Shown: in pieces, positions 42,234 through 51,524 of the stretch | Layout of the letters: the number at the start of each line of letters is the position of its first letter | How positions within the stretch are numbered: the first letter of the stretch is position 1 | Assembly: GCA_903825285.1 (NCBI GenBank) | Contig: CAIJZY010000007.1 | Location: forward strand, 124,001 to 188,000 | Reading direction: 5' to 3' | Origin: an uncultured Opitutia bacterium | Lineage (GTDB): Bacteria; Verrucomicrobiota; Verrucomicrobiia; Opitutales; Opitutaceae | Length of the DNA stretch: 64,000 bases | Made by a program: the position numbers and the translations under genes | The notes under the pieces: model-generated | The model's database searches: none | Seen by the model: only the letters and a program-made list of their open reading frames with translations | What the model was told of the DNA's origin: nothing

Positions 42234-43496
42234 TTATGCGACCCGCGCCCACAGGACCTTGAGGTAGCGGCTCTCGAGGCAATTGGAGTAGACCGGGTGG
42301 TCCGGACCCGGGCCGGTGCGGTCGAAGAACTGCAGCCGGCGGTTCTGGCGGTGCGCGGCCTTGATCACGTGCGCCTCGAAATCCTCGAGGCTCAGGAGAC
42401 CCGAGCAGGAGCAGGTCACGAAGATCCCGCCCGGCTTCACGAGCGAGATCGCGAGCAGGTTGAGGTCCTCGTACTTCTGGCGCCCCTCCCAGTTGCCATG
42501 GTCGTCGCGCGTGAAGATGAACTTCGGCGGGTCGAGCATCACCACGTCCCATTTCTCCCCGTTCTGCTGCATCTGCCGCGCGTAGGCGAAGGCGTCGGCG
42601 TGGACGAACTTCAGCCGCGCCTGGTTCAGGTTGGCGTTGCGCTTCGCCTGGGCGATCGCGGCCTCGTCGAGGTCCACGCTCGTGACGTCCTCCGCCCCGC
42701 CGAGCACCTTGGCGTTGAGCGAGAACCCGCCGGTGTAGCAGCAGAGGTCGAGCACGCGCGCGCCGCGCGTGAAGCGGGCGAACTCGCGGCGGTTGTCGCG
42801 CTGGTCGCAGAAGAACCCGGTCTTGTGGCCCTCGGCGAAGTCCACCTCGTAGCGCACGCCGTGCTCGCGGATCTTCACCTTCGTCGGGGCGGCGGCGTTG
42901 GTCTCCTTGAAGGTCGAGGGCTTGATGCCCTCGAGGCTGCCGAGGTCGTGGTCGACATGGACCCGCGCGAACTTGGTGCCGGCCAGCTCGTGGAGCAGCG
43001 GCAGCCACGCGGGCAGGCGCTGCGCGATGCCGAGGCTGTAGACCTCGCAGAGCAGCGTGTCGCCGTAGCGGTCGATCGTCAGGCCGCTGAGGCCGTCGCC
43101 GTCGGAGTTGATCAGCCGGTAGGCGTCGGTCGTCTCGTCGAGCTTGAACAGGTCCCGGCGCAGCGCGACCGCGCGGCGGAGGGCTGTCTCGAAGTAGGCC
43201 TCGGTGACCGGCTCGGTCGAGTGGCAGACGACGCGGAGCGGGATCTTGGCGCGGGGGTTGAACAGCCCGCCGCCGGTGAGGTTGCCGTTCTTGTCGTAGA
43301 CGTTGACGAAGTCGCCGGGCCGGGCGTCGGACGAGACCTGGCCGAGCAGCCGGGGAAAGATTGCGGGCGCGAAGGTGAAGTACTTGAGTTGGGCCCACGG
43401 CTTGGGCCAGGCCGACCGGTCGATGGCGGCGCGTTCGGCGGGCTCGGGACGAACCGCGGTTCTCGCAGGATATTCCGTGGGCAGCGGGTCAGGCAT
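42234..43496 (-). CDS. Class I SAM-dependent rRNA methyltransferase (RlmI-like)
   Basis: The 420-aa product has an N-terminal PUA-like RNA-binding region (about residues 35-110, PAIFPRLLGQVSSDARPGDFVNVYDKNGNLTGGGLFNP). An EEHEE-type middle domain follows (LINSDGDGLSGLTIDRYGDTLL). The Rossmann methyltransferase has VLDLCCYTGGFSLNAKVLGGAEDVTSVDLDE and the catalytic-site VVMLDPPKFIF and FVTCSCSGLL. E. coli RlmI methylates C1962 of 23S rRNA at C5; the same target is plausible but not proven. The upper part of a two-gene unit with the AlkZ-like gene. Confidence 0.87.
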   Translation of the reverse strand: MPDPLPTEYPARTAVRPEPAERAAIDRSAWPKPWAQLKYFTFAPAIFPRLLGQVSSDARPGDFVNVYDKNGNLTGGGLFNPRAKIPLRVVCHSTEPVTEAYFETALRRAVALRRDLFKLDETTDAYRLINSDGDGLSGLTIDRYGDTLLCEVYSLGIAQRLPAWLPLLHELAGTKFARVHVDHDLGSLEGIKPSTFKETNAAAPTKVKIREHGVRYEVDFAEGHKTGFFCDQRDNRREFARFTRGARVLDLCCYTGGFSLNAKVLGGAEDVTSVDLDEAAIAQAKRNANLNQARLKFVHADAFAYARQMQQNGEKWDVVMLDPPKFIFTRDDHGNWEGRQKYEDLNLLAISLVKPGGIFVTCSCSGLLSLEDFEAHVIKAAHRQNRRLQFFDRTGPGPDHPVYSNCLESRYLKVLWARVA

Positions 43497-43599
43497 CCGG
43501 GCTAGATGGCACCTTCTTCACCTCGTCGGCAATTTTTTTGCGCACGGCTGAATCCAAACGGCCGGCGCGGGACACTCATCTCCAGAACCCCTCCTCATC

Positions 43600-44049
43600 A
43601 TGATCCACTCCCTCAGTTCCCAACCGCTCCTGCCCCTGCTCGAAATTGATCCCGGCATCCTGCTGGGCCTGATCCTGCCCCTGGCCGGCATCGCCCTGGC
43701 CGGCGTTGTCGTGGTCTGCTCGCTTTATTTTCAGCACCGCCGGCGCGAGATGTGGCACGAGACCGCCCGGGTCGCCCTGGAAAAGGGCCAGCCGCTGCCC
43801 CCGTGGTCGGCCAACTCCTCCGACGCGGCGACCGGGAACCAGGAGGTGCGCAACGACCTGCGCGCTGGCTTCGTGCTGCTGGGCGTGGGCGTCGGGCTGT
43901 TCTTCTTCTTCCACCTCATGAACCTCCGTCCCCTGGCCGGCATCGGCGCGATCCCCGCCTTCATCGGGGTGGCCTTGCTGCTCTACTCGCTGCTCGCCGC
44001 GATCTTTGGCTGGAAGCACCGGGCCGAGTCCATTCCGCCGAAGTCGTGA
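43600..44049 (+). CDS. DUF6249-type membrane protein
   Basis: The 149-aa product has three hydrophobic segments: about residues 20-43 (ILLGLILPLAGIALAGVVVVCSLY), 88-107 (AGFVLLGVGVGLFFFFHLM) and 112-135 (AGIGAIPAFIGVALLLYSLLAAIF). A cytoplasmic segment RRREMWHETARVALEKGQPLPPW is typical of DUF6249 proteins. These are often encoded next to ECF sigma factors, as here: the sigma gene starts in the stop codon of this gene (GTGA overlap). It may sense an envelope signal, which is inference. Confidence 0.75.
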   Translation: MIHSLSSQPLLPLLEIDPGILLGLILPLAGIALAGVVVVCSLYFQHRRREMWHETARVALEKGQPLPPWSANSSDAATGNQEVRNDLRAGFVLLGVGVGLFFFFHLMNLRPLAGIGAIPAFIGVALLLYSLLAAIFGWKHRAESIPPKS

Positions 44050-44588
44050 ACCCGTCCGACGCCGCGCTGATCTCCCAGGCGGTCGCAGCCGGTGATCCCG
44101 CCGCGTACGGCGAACTGGTGCTCCGTCACCAGTCCGCCGTGCGCCAGTTCCTGCGGCACCTGGCCCGCGGCGACGCCGCGCTCGCGGACGACCTGGCCCA
44201 GGACACGTTCGTGCAGGCCTACCGGAGCCTGGCCGGGTTTCGCGGCGACTCCGGCTTCCGCACCTGGCTGCTCGGCATCGCCCACAACCGCTGGCGCAAC
44301 GCCCGCCGCCAGCAGCGGCCCCAGCTGCCGCTGGATGACCCGCGCGTGCCGGAAGGCTCCGTGCCCGCCGCCGCCGCCAATTCGGACCTCCGCCACGACC
44401 TGACCGCGGCGCTGCGTCAGCTCTCCCCCGACGAACAGACGGTCCTGCACCTCGGCTACCAGCAGGGCCTCACCCACCCGGAAATCGCCACGCTGCTGGA
44501 TCTCCCGCTCGGCACCGTGAAAACCCACCTCACGCGGGGCAAAGCCAAGCTCCGCGAACTCCTCGCCCCATGGAACCCGAACACCTGA
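44046..44588 (+). CDS. ECF-family RNA polymerase sigma factor
   Basis: The 180-aa product has sigma region 2 (LVLRHQSAVRQFLRHLARGDAALADDLAQDTFVQAYRSLAGFRGDSGFRTWLLGIAHNRWRN) and region 4 (LRQLSPDEQTVLHLGYQQGLTHPEIATLLDLPLGTVKTHLTRGKAKLREL). There is no region 1 or 3, so it is an ECF (group 4) sigma. The GTG start at 44046 overlaps the DUF6249 stop. The end overlaps the next small membrane gene by 19 bases, the usual arrangement for an anti-sigma partner. Confidence 0.92.
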   Translation: MNPSDAALISQAVAAGDPAAYGELVLRHQSAVRQFLRHLARGDAALADDLAQDTFVQAYRSLAGFRGDSGFRTWLLGIAHNRWRNARRQQRPQLPLDDPRVPEGSVPAAAANSDLRHDLTAALRQLSPDEQTVLHLGYQQGLTHPEIATLLDLPLGTVKTHLTRGKAKLRELLAPWNPNT

Positions 44589-44962
44589 TTCCTCCGTCTG
44601 AAGACGACTCCCGCCTGGAAGCCCTGCTGCGCCAGCCGGCCTCACCCCTGCCCGACCATGGGTTCACCGCACGAGTGCTCGCCGCCCTGCCGCCGCCGCG
44701 GGCGCCCCGCTCCCAGGCCCGCATGCTGGCCGCCGTCGCAGGCGGGCTGGCCGGACTGCTGGTCGCGCTGCTTTCGCTCGGCCCGACGCCCGATCTCACC
44801 CCGGACGTTGCCATGCTGGGTCAAGCGCTGCTGGCCCTCGGCACCCTTTGCTTCGACCCGACGGTCATGCTGGCCGTGGGTGTTGCGGCCGGCTCCATGG
44901 TCCTGGTCCTCTGGCGCAACTCCCCGTTGAACACCCCGGCATCAGTCCGGAATTGGTTCTGA
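44570..44962 (+). CDS. Putative membrane anti-sigma factor
   Basis: The 130-aa product starts inside the ECF sigma gene (19-base overlap), so it is translationally coupled. It has an N-terminal cytoplasmic segment (about residues 1-52: DDSRLEALLRQPASPLPDHGFTARVLAALP) that resembles the start of small anti-sigma proteins. Two membrane segments follow (about 53-72 and 100-115). It has no zinc-binding HxxxCxxC motif. The anti-sigma role is inferred from position, coupling and topology. Confidence 0.68.
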   Translation: MEPEHLIPPSEDDSRLEALLRQPASPLPDHGFTARVLAALPPPRAPRSQARMLAAVAGGLAGLLVALLSLGPTPDLTPDVAMLGQALLALGTLCFDPTVMLAVGVAAGSMVLVLWRNSPLNTPASVRNWF

Positions 44963-44980
44963 CGCGCGCAGGGCGTGGCG

Positions 44981-46510
44981 TCAGGATTTCGCGGGCTCGG
45001 TTACACGGACCTCGCGCCGCGCCGTGTAGACTTGGCCAGCAGGATCCGACGCCCTCACCTCGACGACATGCACGCCGAGGCCGAGGTCGGCCGGCACATA
45101 GCTTCGCCAGAGATGGTAGCAGACCACCGGATCCGGCAGGCGCGGCGTGGCCAGCGGGGTCGGCAGCGTGTCCTGCGCGAGGTAGAGCTGCGCATACTCG
45201 GGGTCCCAGTCGAGCACCCGGCGCATGTCGTTCCATTCGCGGCTGTCCACGCGGGTCTCAACCTTCCAGCCGTCGTGGCCGTTGAAGACATTGGCGTAAT
45301 AGGAAATGTAGCCGGTCCGCGGCTTGACCGCCGCCGGGACGTGCAGGCCGATCTGGAAGTCGGACGGGTGCCGCGCGGCGCGGTAGTCCATCCGGACCTC
45401 CGTGCCGCCCACCGTGAGGAAGGCGTAGCCGTGCGGCGTGCCGTCCGCCATGGTCGCGATCGGGATGCCGTTCGCATCCGCCGGCCCGCCCCAGAAGCTG
45501 CCGCTGGCCGCCGCGACGTTGTACTCGTGCAGCGGCTGCGCGCCGCGCCAGCCCTCGGCCGCGCCGTGGAACACATGGCGCTGGTAGTGCGTGTGGCCCG
45601 AGAGCCAGAGGTTGTGCGGCCGGTCCTGCAGCAGGGCAAAGAGCCGGGCGCGGTCCGCCGCGCGGAAGGTCTCGGCGTTCATCGGATTCGGCGAGAACCA
45701 GGGGATGTGCACCAGCAGCACCACCAGCTCGTCGCGCGGCGTCAGGCGGAGCAGGTTCTCGAGGAACGTGAACTGGTCCGGCCGCACGCCGCCGATGTAG
45801 CGCGGGCCGCCGAGGAAGCGGACATCGTTCAGCGCCACGAACAGCACGCCGCCATAATGGAACGCGTAGGTCGAGGGGCCGAACGCCGCCTCGAAGCTGG
45901 CCGTCGCGTGGCGGTCATCCTTCGCCCCGAGGTCGAGGTCGTGGTTGCCGTTCACGCGGTACGCCGGCGCGCCGATGCGCGCCATTGCCGCCGCGAGCGG
46001 CGCGTACAGCTCGTGCCGGTCGAAGGTGATGTCGCCGAGCGAGACGCTGAACGCCAGGTCGCGCGCCCCGGCCAGGCCGTCCACGATCGTGCGGTCGAAG
46101 TAGCCGACCTCCTTCGCTGACGCGGGCTGCGGGTCGGCGAAGAGCAGCACCCGGAAATGGTCGGGCTCCGCCTGCGCCTGCAGCGGGAAGTCCGCGGACC
46201 CGTCCGGGCCCGGCGCGCGGTAGAAGCCGGGCCGCTGCTGCGCGTCCACGGGCGGATGCCAGCCGCGGGGCTTGATCACGAAGAGTGTGGCGCCGTCGAC
46301 GGCGGAAAATTCATAATGTCCCGCCGCGTCCGTGCGGACGACCGCGACGCCGTCGGACACGGCGACCTCCGGCAGGCCCGGCTCGCCGGGCTGGCGCACG
46401 CCGTCGCCGTTGCGGTCGTCAAAGACCACGCCGTGCACCGGCGCGGCCGCCGCCGCTGTGCCCAGGGCCAGGACCAGACCGGCCGCCATCCACCGCCGAA
46501 GCATGCTCAT
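44981..46510 (-). CDS. Secreted calcineurin-like metallophosphoesterase
   Basis: The 509-aa product has a signal peptide (MSMLRRWMAAGLVLALGTAAAAAP). An N-terminal SdrD-B-like beta domain follows (GVVFDDRNGDGVRQPGEPGLPEVAVSDG, metallophos_N type). The metallophosphoesterase core has FADPQP, SLGDITFD, NGNHDLD, LLVHIPW and LSGHTHYQRH as metal ligands, and a C-terminal beta domain completes it. This is the three-domain layout of calcineurin-like exported phosphatases whose substrates are unknown. The 644-aa track start (46915) covers unrelated sequence; the ATG at 46510 follows family length. It is divergent from the repeat-protein gene. Confidence 0.85.
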   Translation of the reverse strand: MSMLRRWMAAGLVLALGTAAAAAPVHGVVFDDRNGDGVRQPGEPGLPEVAVSDGVAVVRTDAAGHYEFSAVDGATLFVIKPRGWHPPVDAQQRPGFYRAPGPDGSADFPLQAQAEPDHFRVLLFADPQPASAKEVGYFDRTIVDGLAGARDLAFSVSLGDITFDRHELYAPLAAAMARIGAPAYRVNGNHDLDLGAKDDRHATASFEAAFGPSTYAFHYGGVLFVALNDVRFLGGPRYIGGVRPDQFTFLENLLRLTPRDELVVLLVHIPWFSPNPMNAETFRAADRARLFALLQDRPHNLWLSGHTHYQRHVFHGAAEGWRGAQPLHEYNVAAASGSFWGGPADANGIPIATMADGTPHGYAFLTVGGTEVRMDYRAARHPSDFQIGLHVPAAVKPRTGYISYYANVFNGHDGWKVETRVDSREWNDMRRVLDWDPEYAQLYLAQDTLPTPLATPRLPDPVVCYHLWRSYVPADLGLGVHVVEVRASDPAGQVYTARREVRVTEPAKS

Positions 46511-46607
46511 GCCGCGAGCAAAGCGGCCGCGCGCGTCGGGTCGAGTCCGGATGCGGCGCCTGCGGGCTTGTCCTGCCGCCGGTTTTTCGTGTCTGCTCGT
46601 CTCCGGC

Positions 46608-47453
46608 ATGCGCTCCACTCCGCCCCCCCGCGCCGGCCCACGTCCCCCGGGCCCGCCGATCCGCGTCCTGCTGGCGGTCGTGGGGGTCCTGGCCGGCGCC
46701 GCCATCGGACGGGCCGCCGAGCCGGCCCCGGCCTCCGCCGAGGCCTGGCAGACGCTTTCGCTCGGGGATGACACCCAGGCCGCGAGCCAGTTTGCCGGCA
46801 TTGGCGCCACCCGGGAGGCGGAGCTCGGCGCCGCGCTCGCGGCGATCAATCGCCCGCCGGTCACGCCGACCTCGTTGCATGACGCCCAGCGGCAGCTCAC
46901 CGAGCTCGCGCGCACCGCCGACGACCCCGGCCACGCCGCGCATTATTTCCTCGGCCGGCTGCTGCAGCTGCACCCGTTCGCACCCGATCCCGCGGCCGCC
47001 GTCCGCGAGTACGAGGCCCTGGTGGCCACCGGCGCGGACGACCGCTGGTGCCGCCTCGCGCTCATCAAGCTCGTCATCCTCCGCCTCACCCTCGTGCCCG
47101 GCCCCGGCGACCTCGCCGCGCGGCAGGCGGCGGTCGAGGCCGCGCTCACGCGGACCGCCGATGCCGGCACGCGGCGCGACCTCCACCTCGTGATCGCGGA
47201 GGCGCGGCTGGGCGACGAGCGGTACGACGCCGTCACGCTCGGCCACCTGCGGGCGGCGCTCGCGGCGACGGCGCCGGCGGACATCCTCCGGCCCGACCTG
47301 CTGATCCAGACCGGCCGGCTCGCGTCGCGCCTCGGCGACCGCCCGGTGGCGCGCGCAAGCTACGCCGCGTTCCTGCGGGATTACCCCAAGGAACGACGGA
47401 CCTTCACCGTGAGCTCCGCGCTGGAGCATCTCGACGGCCCCTTCCCGCCATGA
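46608..47453 (+). CDS. Exported alpha-helical repeat protein (TPR-like)
   Basis: The 281-aa product has an N-terminal membrane/signal segment (about residues 18-36, IRVLLAVVGVLAGAAIGRAAEP). Helical Ala/Leu-rich repeats follow, with TPR-like spacing (HYFLGRLLQLHPFAPDPAAAVREYEALVATGADDRWCRLALIKLV, and GRLASRLGDRPVARASYAAFLRDYPKE). No catalytic motif is seen. Its stop overlaps the start of the solute-binding protein gene as ATGA, so they act together, perhaps as a periplasmic scaffold. The track ORF from 46332 adds an unsupported N-terminus. Confidence 0.68.
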   Translation: MRSTPPPRAGPRPPGPPIRVLLAVVGVLAGAAIGRAAEPAPASAEAWQTLSLGDDTQAASQFAGIGATREAELGAALAAINRPPVTPTSLHDAQRQLTELARTADDPGHAAHYFLGRLLQLHPFAPDPAAAVREYEALVATGADDRWCRLALIKLVILRLTLVPGPGDLAARQAAVEAALTRTADAGTRRDLHLVIAEARLGDERYDAVTLGHLRAALAATAPADILRPDLLIQTGRLASRLGDRPVARASYAAFLRDYPKERRTFTVSSALEHLDGPFPP

Positions 47454-49048
47454 GCCGCCGTCCCCGTTCCATCCTCGCGGCCCTGGCGCTGCTCGCCGCA
47501 GCCTATGCGGTCTCGGCGCTGTACGTCCTGCATCACGCCCCGGCGAAGGCGACCGGCGGGCATCCGCCGGTCGTGATCCGGTTCGTCCACTGGCAGCTCG
47601 AGTCCGGGATGCGCGAGGCGTTTGACCTCGTCGCCCGCCGCTACATGGCGCTCCACCCCGGGATCCGCGTCGAGCAGTACGCCGTGCCCGGCAACGTCTA
47701 CCCGCAATGGCTCAGCACGCAGCTGATCGGCGACGACGTGCCCGACCTGATCTCGTTCAACTCCACGGACCAGTCGCAGATCGCGCTGCTGCCGCGGCAT
47801 TTTCAGCCCATCACGCGCTGGCTCGACGAGCCCAACCCCTACAATGCCGGCACGAAGCTCGCGGGCCTGCCCTGGCGGTTGACCTTCATCGACGGGGGCC
47901 GCAACCGCGCCACCTACATCGACCAGTTCCGGAACTACTACGCGGTGGGGCTCAGCGCGCACTCGATGCGGATGTTCTACAACCGCGACCTGCTCGTGGC
48001 GATCACGGGCAAGGACGAGCCGCCGCGCAATTTCCGGGAGTGGCTGGAGCTCGGCCGCAAGGTCCGGGCGCACCGGCCCGGGCTGGTCCATGTCGCCGGC
48101 GCGCATGACAACACCCTCTGGCTGATGCCGACCCTGGTGAACCAGGCGCTCGCGCGCTGGCTGCTGGCGAGCGACCGCGAGCTGCGCTTCTCCACCACCT
48201 CGTTCGACTTCTACCGCGACCAGCTCGAGGGCCGGTGGAATCTCCGCAGCCCGCCGATGCAGGCCGCACTGCGCATCATGCAGGCCTTCGGCGGCGAGAT
48301 GAGCCCGGGCTTCCTCCAGCTGCACCGCGACAGCGCCATGCGGGCGTTCCTGCGGGGCGAGGCGTTTTCCATCCCGAACGGCACCTGGGATTATCCCACC
48401 ATGCGCGCGCTGGCCACCTTCCGCATCGGCGCCTTCAGCCTGCCCCTGCCGGCGGCCGACGACCCCGACTTCGGCGCCTACGCGCTGCAGCCCGCCTCGG
48501 ACGGCGGGTTCAACAGCGCGATGCCCTTCTACCTCACGCGGCGGTCGCGCCACCCCGAGGCCGCGATCGATTTCCTGCGGTACGTGACCAGCCTCGAGGG
48601 CAACCGGCTCTTCTCGCTCGCCAGCCATTGGATGCCCTCGGTGGAGGGCGTGGAGATCGAGCCGGAGCTCCGGCCGTTCCGCCAGAACGGGTCCGGGTAC
48701 CTGGTGATCGACTTCCAGAACGGCCCGATGCTGCTGAACGGCCCCGGCGAGGAATACACCCACCTGTTCGAGACCAACCTCCACGTGCTCTACGCCCCCA
48801 ACGGCGGCGTCGAGGCCTATACCCGCGCGCTGGAGGGCGACTTTCACGAGGCGCTCGTGCACGACCTCCAGAAGCAGGTCCATGTGCAGACCGAGAACCT
48901 CCGCCGCCGCGATGTCGCCCTGGCCGCCCAGCTGCACCTCGACGCCGAGGAGCAGGCCGAGGGCCGCCGCCAGGAATCCGCCCTGCATCTCCAGGAGGTG
49001 CAGCTCTGCCTGATGACCGCCACGCTCGCGCGGGCGGCGCCGCCCTGA
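47450..49048 (+). CDS. Extracellular solute-binding protein with C-terminal coiled-coil
   Basis: The 532-aa product has an N-terminal membrane anchor or signal (about residues 7-25, ILAALALLAAAYAVSALYV). A family 1 solute-binding fold follows: VVIRFVHWQLESGMREAFDLVARRYMALHPGIRVEQYAVPG, DDVPDLISFNSTDQ, GLSAHSMRMFYNRDLL and AIDFLRYVTSLEGNRL. Such proteins bind sugars for ABC importers, but no permease or ATPase gene is beside it. The last 70 residues (HDLQKQVHVQTENLRRRDVALAAQL and on) form a probable coiled-coil not usual for the family. The start overlaps the TPR-like gene; the lyase follows 18 bp later. Confidence 0.82.
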   Translation: MSRRPRSILAALALLAAAYAVSALYVLHHAPAKATGGHPPVVIRFVHWQLESGMREAFDLVARRYMALHPGIRVEQYAVPGNVYPQWLSTQLIGDDVPDLISFNSTDQSQIALLPRHFQPITRWLDEPNPYNAGTKLAGLPWRLTFIDGGRNRATYIDQFRNYYAVGLSAHSMRMFYNRDLLVAITGKDEPPRNFREWLELGRKVRAHRPGLVHVAGAHDNTLWLMPTLVNQALARWLLASDRELRFSTTSFDFYRDQLEGRWNLRSPPMQAALRIMQAFGGEMSPGFLQLHRDSAMRAFLRGEAFSIPNGTWDYPTMRALATFRIGAFSLPLPAADDPDFGAYALQPASDGGFNSAMPFYLTRRSRHPEAAIDFLRYVTSLEGNRLFSLASHWMPSVEGVEIEPELRPFRQNGSGYLVIDFQNGPMLLNGPGEEYTHLFETNLHVLYAPNGGVEAYTRALEGDFHEALVHDLQKQVHVQTENLRRRDVALAAQLHLDAEEQAEGRRQESALHLQEVQLCLMTATLARAAPP

Positions 49049-49066
49049 GGCTTCCACCCATCCTTC

Positions 49067-51400
49067 ATGAGACCCACCCCCATCAACAGCGCCGAGGCCG
49101 TGTTCGAGGCCTTCCACGATCCCCAGCTCAGCGAACTCAGCCAGTGGCGCGTCACCCGCGACGGCGTCGCCGGCTTCAAGGTCTGGCAGAACTGGATCTG
49201 GGTCGAGCTCGCCTGGGAGCAGCCCGCCGCCAACGGCGTCGTGGCCCGCTTCACGCGGCCGCTCGACCTCGACTGCACCGGCTACGACCGGCTGATCGTG
49301 TGCGCGGCGCTGCCCGAGGGCGGCTGCTACACCCTGCGCGCCGAGACCGACGCCGGGCCGCGCACGCGGCGCGGCGAGCCGATGGGCGCGACGAAGCGCG
49401 AGGAGTGGCTGCCGCTCGACGGCGCCAAGCGCGTCACGCAGCTCACGGTCGAGGCGTCGTTCCCGCCGCGCGGGTCCGGCCACGGCTGGATCTACTGGAT
49501 GGCGCTGCAGAGCACCGCCCGGCTGCCCGCGCACCTCGCGCAGTGGCGGGGCCACGACGAGCGCTGGGAAAAATACCTCCAGCCCGCGGACTTCCAGCCG
49601 ACCTTCCAGCCCGCGCACGGCCTGCTGCTCACCGCCGAGGAGCTCGACGCGGTGCGGCGCGAGTTCGCCGCCTCGCCCGCGGCGGACGCGCTGCGGGAGG
49701 CGGGCCAGGACGCCCGTGCGATCCGGCCCGAGGACCTCATCGGGCAGTTCGTGAACTTCTGGAACTCCAACTCGCTCCGCCGCGAGCGCGACCACGGGAA
49801 GGTCATCACGATCCACGGCGCGAATGCCGCGCAGGCCGGCATGCTCCTGCGCGACCCCGCGCTGTGCCGCCTGGCCGCGCGTTTTGCGATCAGCCTCGCG
49901 CACTGCGAGCGCTGGGACGACTGCTTCGTCTGCTACCTGCCCGGCAGCACGTGGGAGCAGCGGAGCTTCGTCCAGGCCGTCTGCGTCTATGAGACGGCGC
50001 TGATCCTCGACCTCTGCGGCGAGTGGTTCACCGAGGTCGGCCGCCAGCTCGTGCTGCGCCGCATCGCCGAGGAGGGGCTGGGCAACCTGAACTTCACCAA
50101 CTGGTGGTGGGAGTACATCTTCCACTGCAACCAGCTCGCCTGGTTCGCCCCCGGCCGCATCCTCGGCTACCTGCTGCTCGAGCGCACCATGCCCGCGCGC
50201 GTCGAGGGCTATCCCCGGCCGCAGCCCTCGCGCGTCGCGCCGTACACCGACCTCGCGGTGAAGGACCTCCTCGAGAACCTCGACCGCATCCTCCTGCCCG
50301 ACGGCGGCTACGTGGAGGGCCCCGCGTACTTCACCTGGGTCGCCCGCCAGGCCTTCGTCGCGCTGCACCTCTACGCCCGCGCCCGGGGCCGGCAGCTCGC
50401 CGACCTGATGCCCGCGGCGATGCGGCAGACGGCGCGGATGGCGGAGATGCTGTGCTCGACCGACGACCAGGTGGACATGATCCCGATCTGCGACGCGATG
50501 TACGCGTTTCCCGAGGCGCTCGCCTTCCTCGCGGCCTTCCTCCCCGACAGCCACTGGGTCACCATCTATCACAAGCAGCTGCGCCGCGCCGGCGCCGCGC
50601 CGTCCCTGCTGGCCATGGGCCTGGCCCCGGCCATCCCCGCCGCGGGCCCGGCGCTGCGGCCGTTCGCGGACATGCCCGACACCGGCATGATGTGCTCCGT
50701 GCGCCGGTTGCAGGGCGAGATCGTGAAGCTCTTCCTCATGGGCAACAAGGCGGGCGCCGGCCACACGCACGAGGACAAGGGCAGCTTCGTGCTCGAGTTC
50801 GCGGGCGACAGCTTCGCGTTCGACTTCGGCGTGGTGGACTACAGCAACCCGCTCGTGGCCGAGCTGAAGACCGCGCAGCGCCACAACATGCTCACGCCCT
50901 GGGTGCCCGGGCAGCGGCCTCAGCCCGCCAACCCGATCGCCGCCGACATCCGCGCCGAGGGCCGGGGCGACGCCACGGCGTTTTACGCCGCGATGGACGC
51001 CACCGCCGGCTGGGAGGGCTGGTTCCGGCGCTGGCGGCGCACCTGGGACTCGCCCACGCCCGACACGCTGGTGATCGAGGACGACTGGGCCATCGAGCAG
51101 GGCGAGGGCGTCGTGTTCCACTGGACCACCCCGCTGCCGATGCGGCGCGAGGGCGACCGCATCATCATCGAGGGCCGCCGCGGCCAGGCGGAGATTACCC
51201 TCCCGCCGGGCACCGAGGCCGTGCTGGAAGCGCTGCCCCTCATGAACGCCGGCCGCCGGGAGATCGACCAGCTGCGCCGAGAACTCGTGCGGTTCGGCCT
51301 CCGCCATGGCGACACCCAGCCCCGCCTTTCCATCCGCCAGCGCGGCCGCAGCGGCACGCTGCGCGTCGCGGTCCGGCTGCGGCTCAAACCCACCGCCTGA
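49067..51400 (+). CDS. Heparinase II/III-family polysaccharide lyase-like protein
   Basis: The 777-aa product has an N-terminal beta-sandwich (about residues 10-155). An alpha/alpha toroid follows (about 180-510: NLNFTNWWWEYIFHCNQLAWF, RILLPDGGYVEGPAYFTWVARQAF). The Hepar_II_III beta domain has AGHTHEDKGSFVLEFAGDSFAFDFGVVDYSNP, containing the conserved HxHxDxG-like motif. This family cleaves uronic-acid polysaccharides such as heparin, alginate or similar; the actual substrate is unknown. No signal peptide is visible, so it may act in the cytoplasm on an imported oligosaccharide. It follows the solute-binding gene by 18 bp, the third gene of the operon. Confidence 0.82.
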   Translation: MRPTPINSAEAVFEAFHDPQLSELSQWRVTRDGVAGFKVWQNWIWVELAWEQPAANGVVARFTRPLDLDCTGYDRLIVCAALPEGGCYTLRAETDAGPRTRRGEPMGATKREEWLPLDGAKRVTQLTVEASFPPRGSGHGWIYWMALQSTARLPAHLAQWRGHDERWEKYLQPADFQPTFQPAHGLLLTAEELDAVRREFAASPAADALREAGQDARAIRPEDLIGQFVNFWNSNSLRRERDHGKVITIHGANAAQAGMLLRDPALCRLAARFAISLAHCERWDDCFVCYLPGSTWEQRSFVQAVCVYETALILDLCGEWFTEVGRQLVLRRIAEEGLGNLNFTNWWWEYIFHCNQLAWFAPGRILGYLLLERTMPARVEGYPRPQPSRVAPYTDLAVKDLLENLDRILLPDGGYVEGPAYFTWVARQAFVALHLYARARGRQLADLMPAAMRQTARMAEMLCSTDDQVDMIPICDAMYAFPEALAFLAAFLPDSHWVTIYHKQLRRAGAAPSLLAMGLAPAIPAAGPALRPFADMPDTGMMCSVRRLQGEIVKLFLMGNKAGAGHTHEDKGSFVLEFAGDSFAFDFGVVDYSNPLVAELKTAQRHNMLTPWVPGQRPQPANPIAADIRAEGRGDATAFYAAMDATAGWEGWFRRWRRTWDSPTPDTLVIEDDWAIEQGEGVVFHWTTPLPMRREGDRIIIEGRRGQAEITLPPGTEAVLEALPLMNAGRREIDQLRRELVRFGLRHGDTQPRLSIRQRGRSGTLRVAVRLRLKPTA

Positions 51401-51524
51401 GCCGGCCGCCCTTGTGCCTCTCCCACCCTTGGTTACGGCCCCCGGGAGGCCCCTCCGGCCCGGCAAAAAATAACGAAACCTTAGGTGGCATGGCGGAGTC
51501 ATACGCTGTAGATTCTGACCCACC

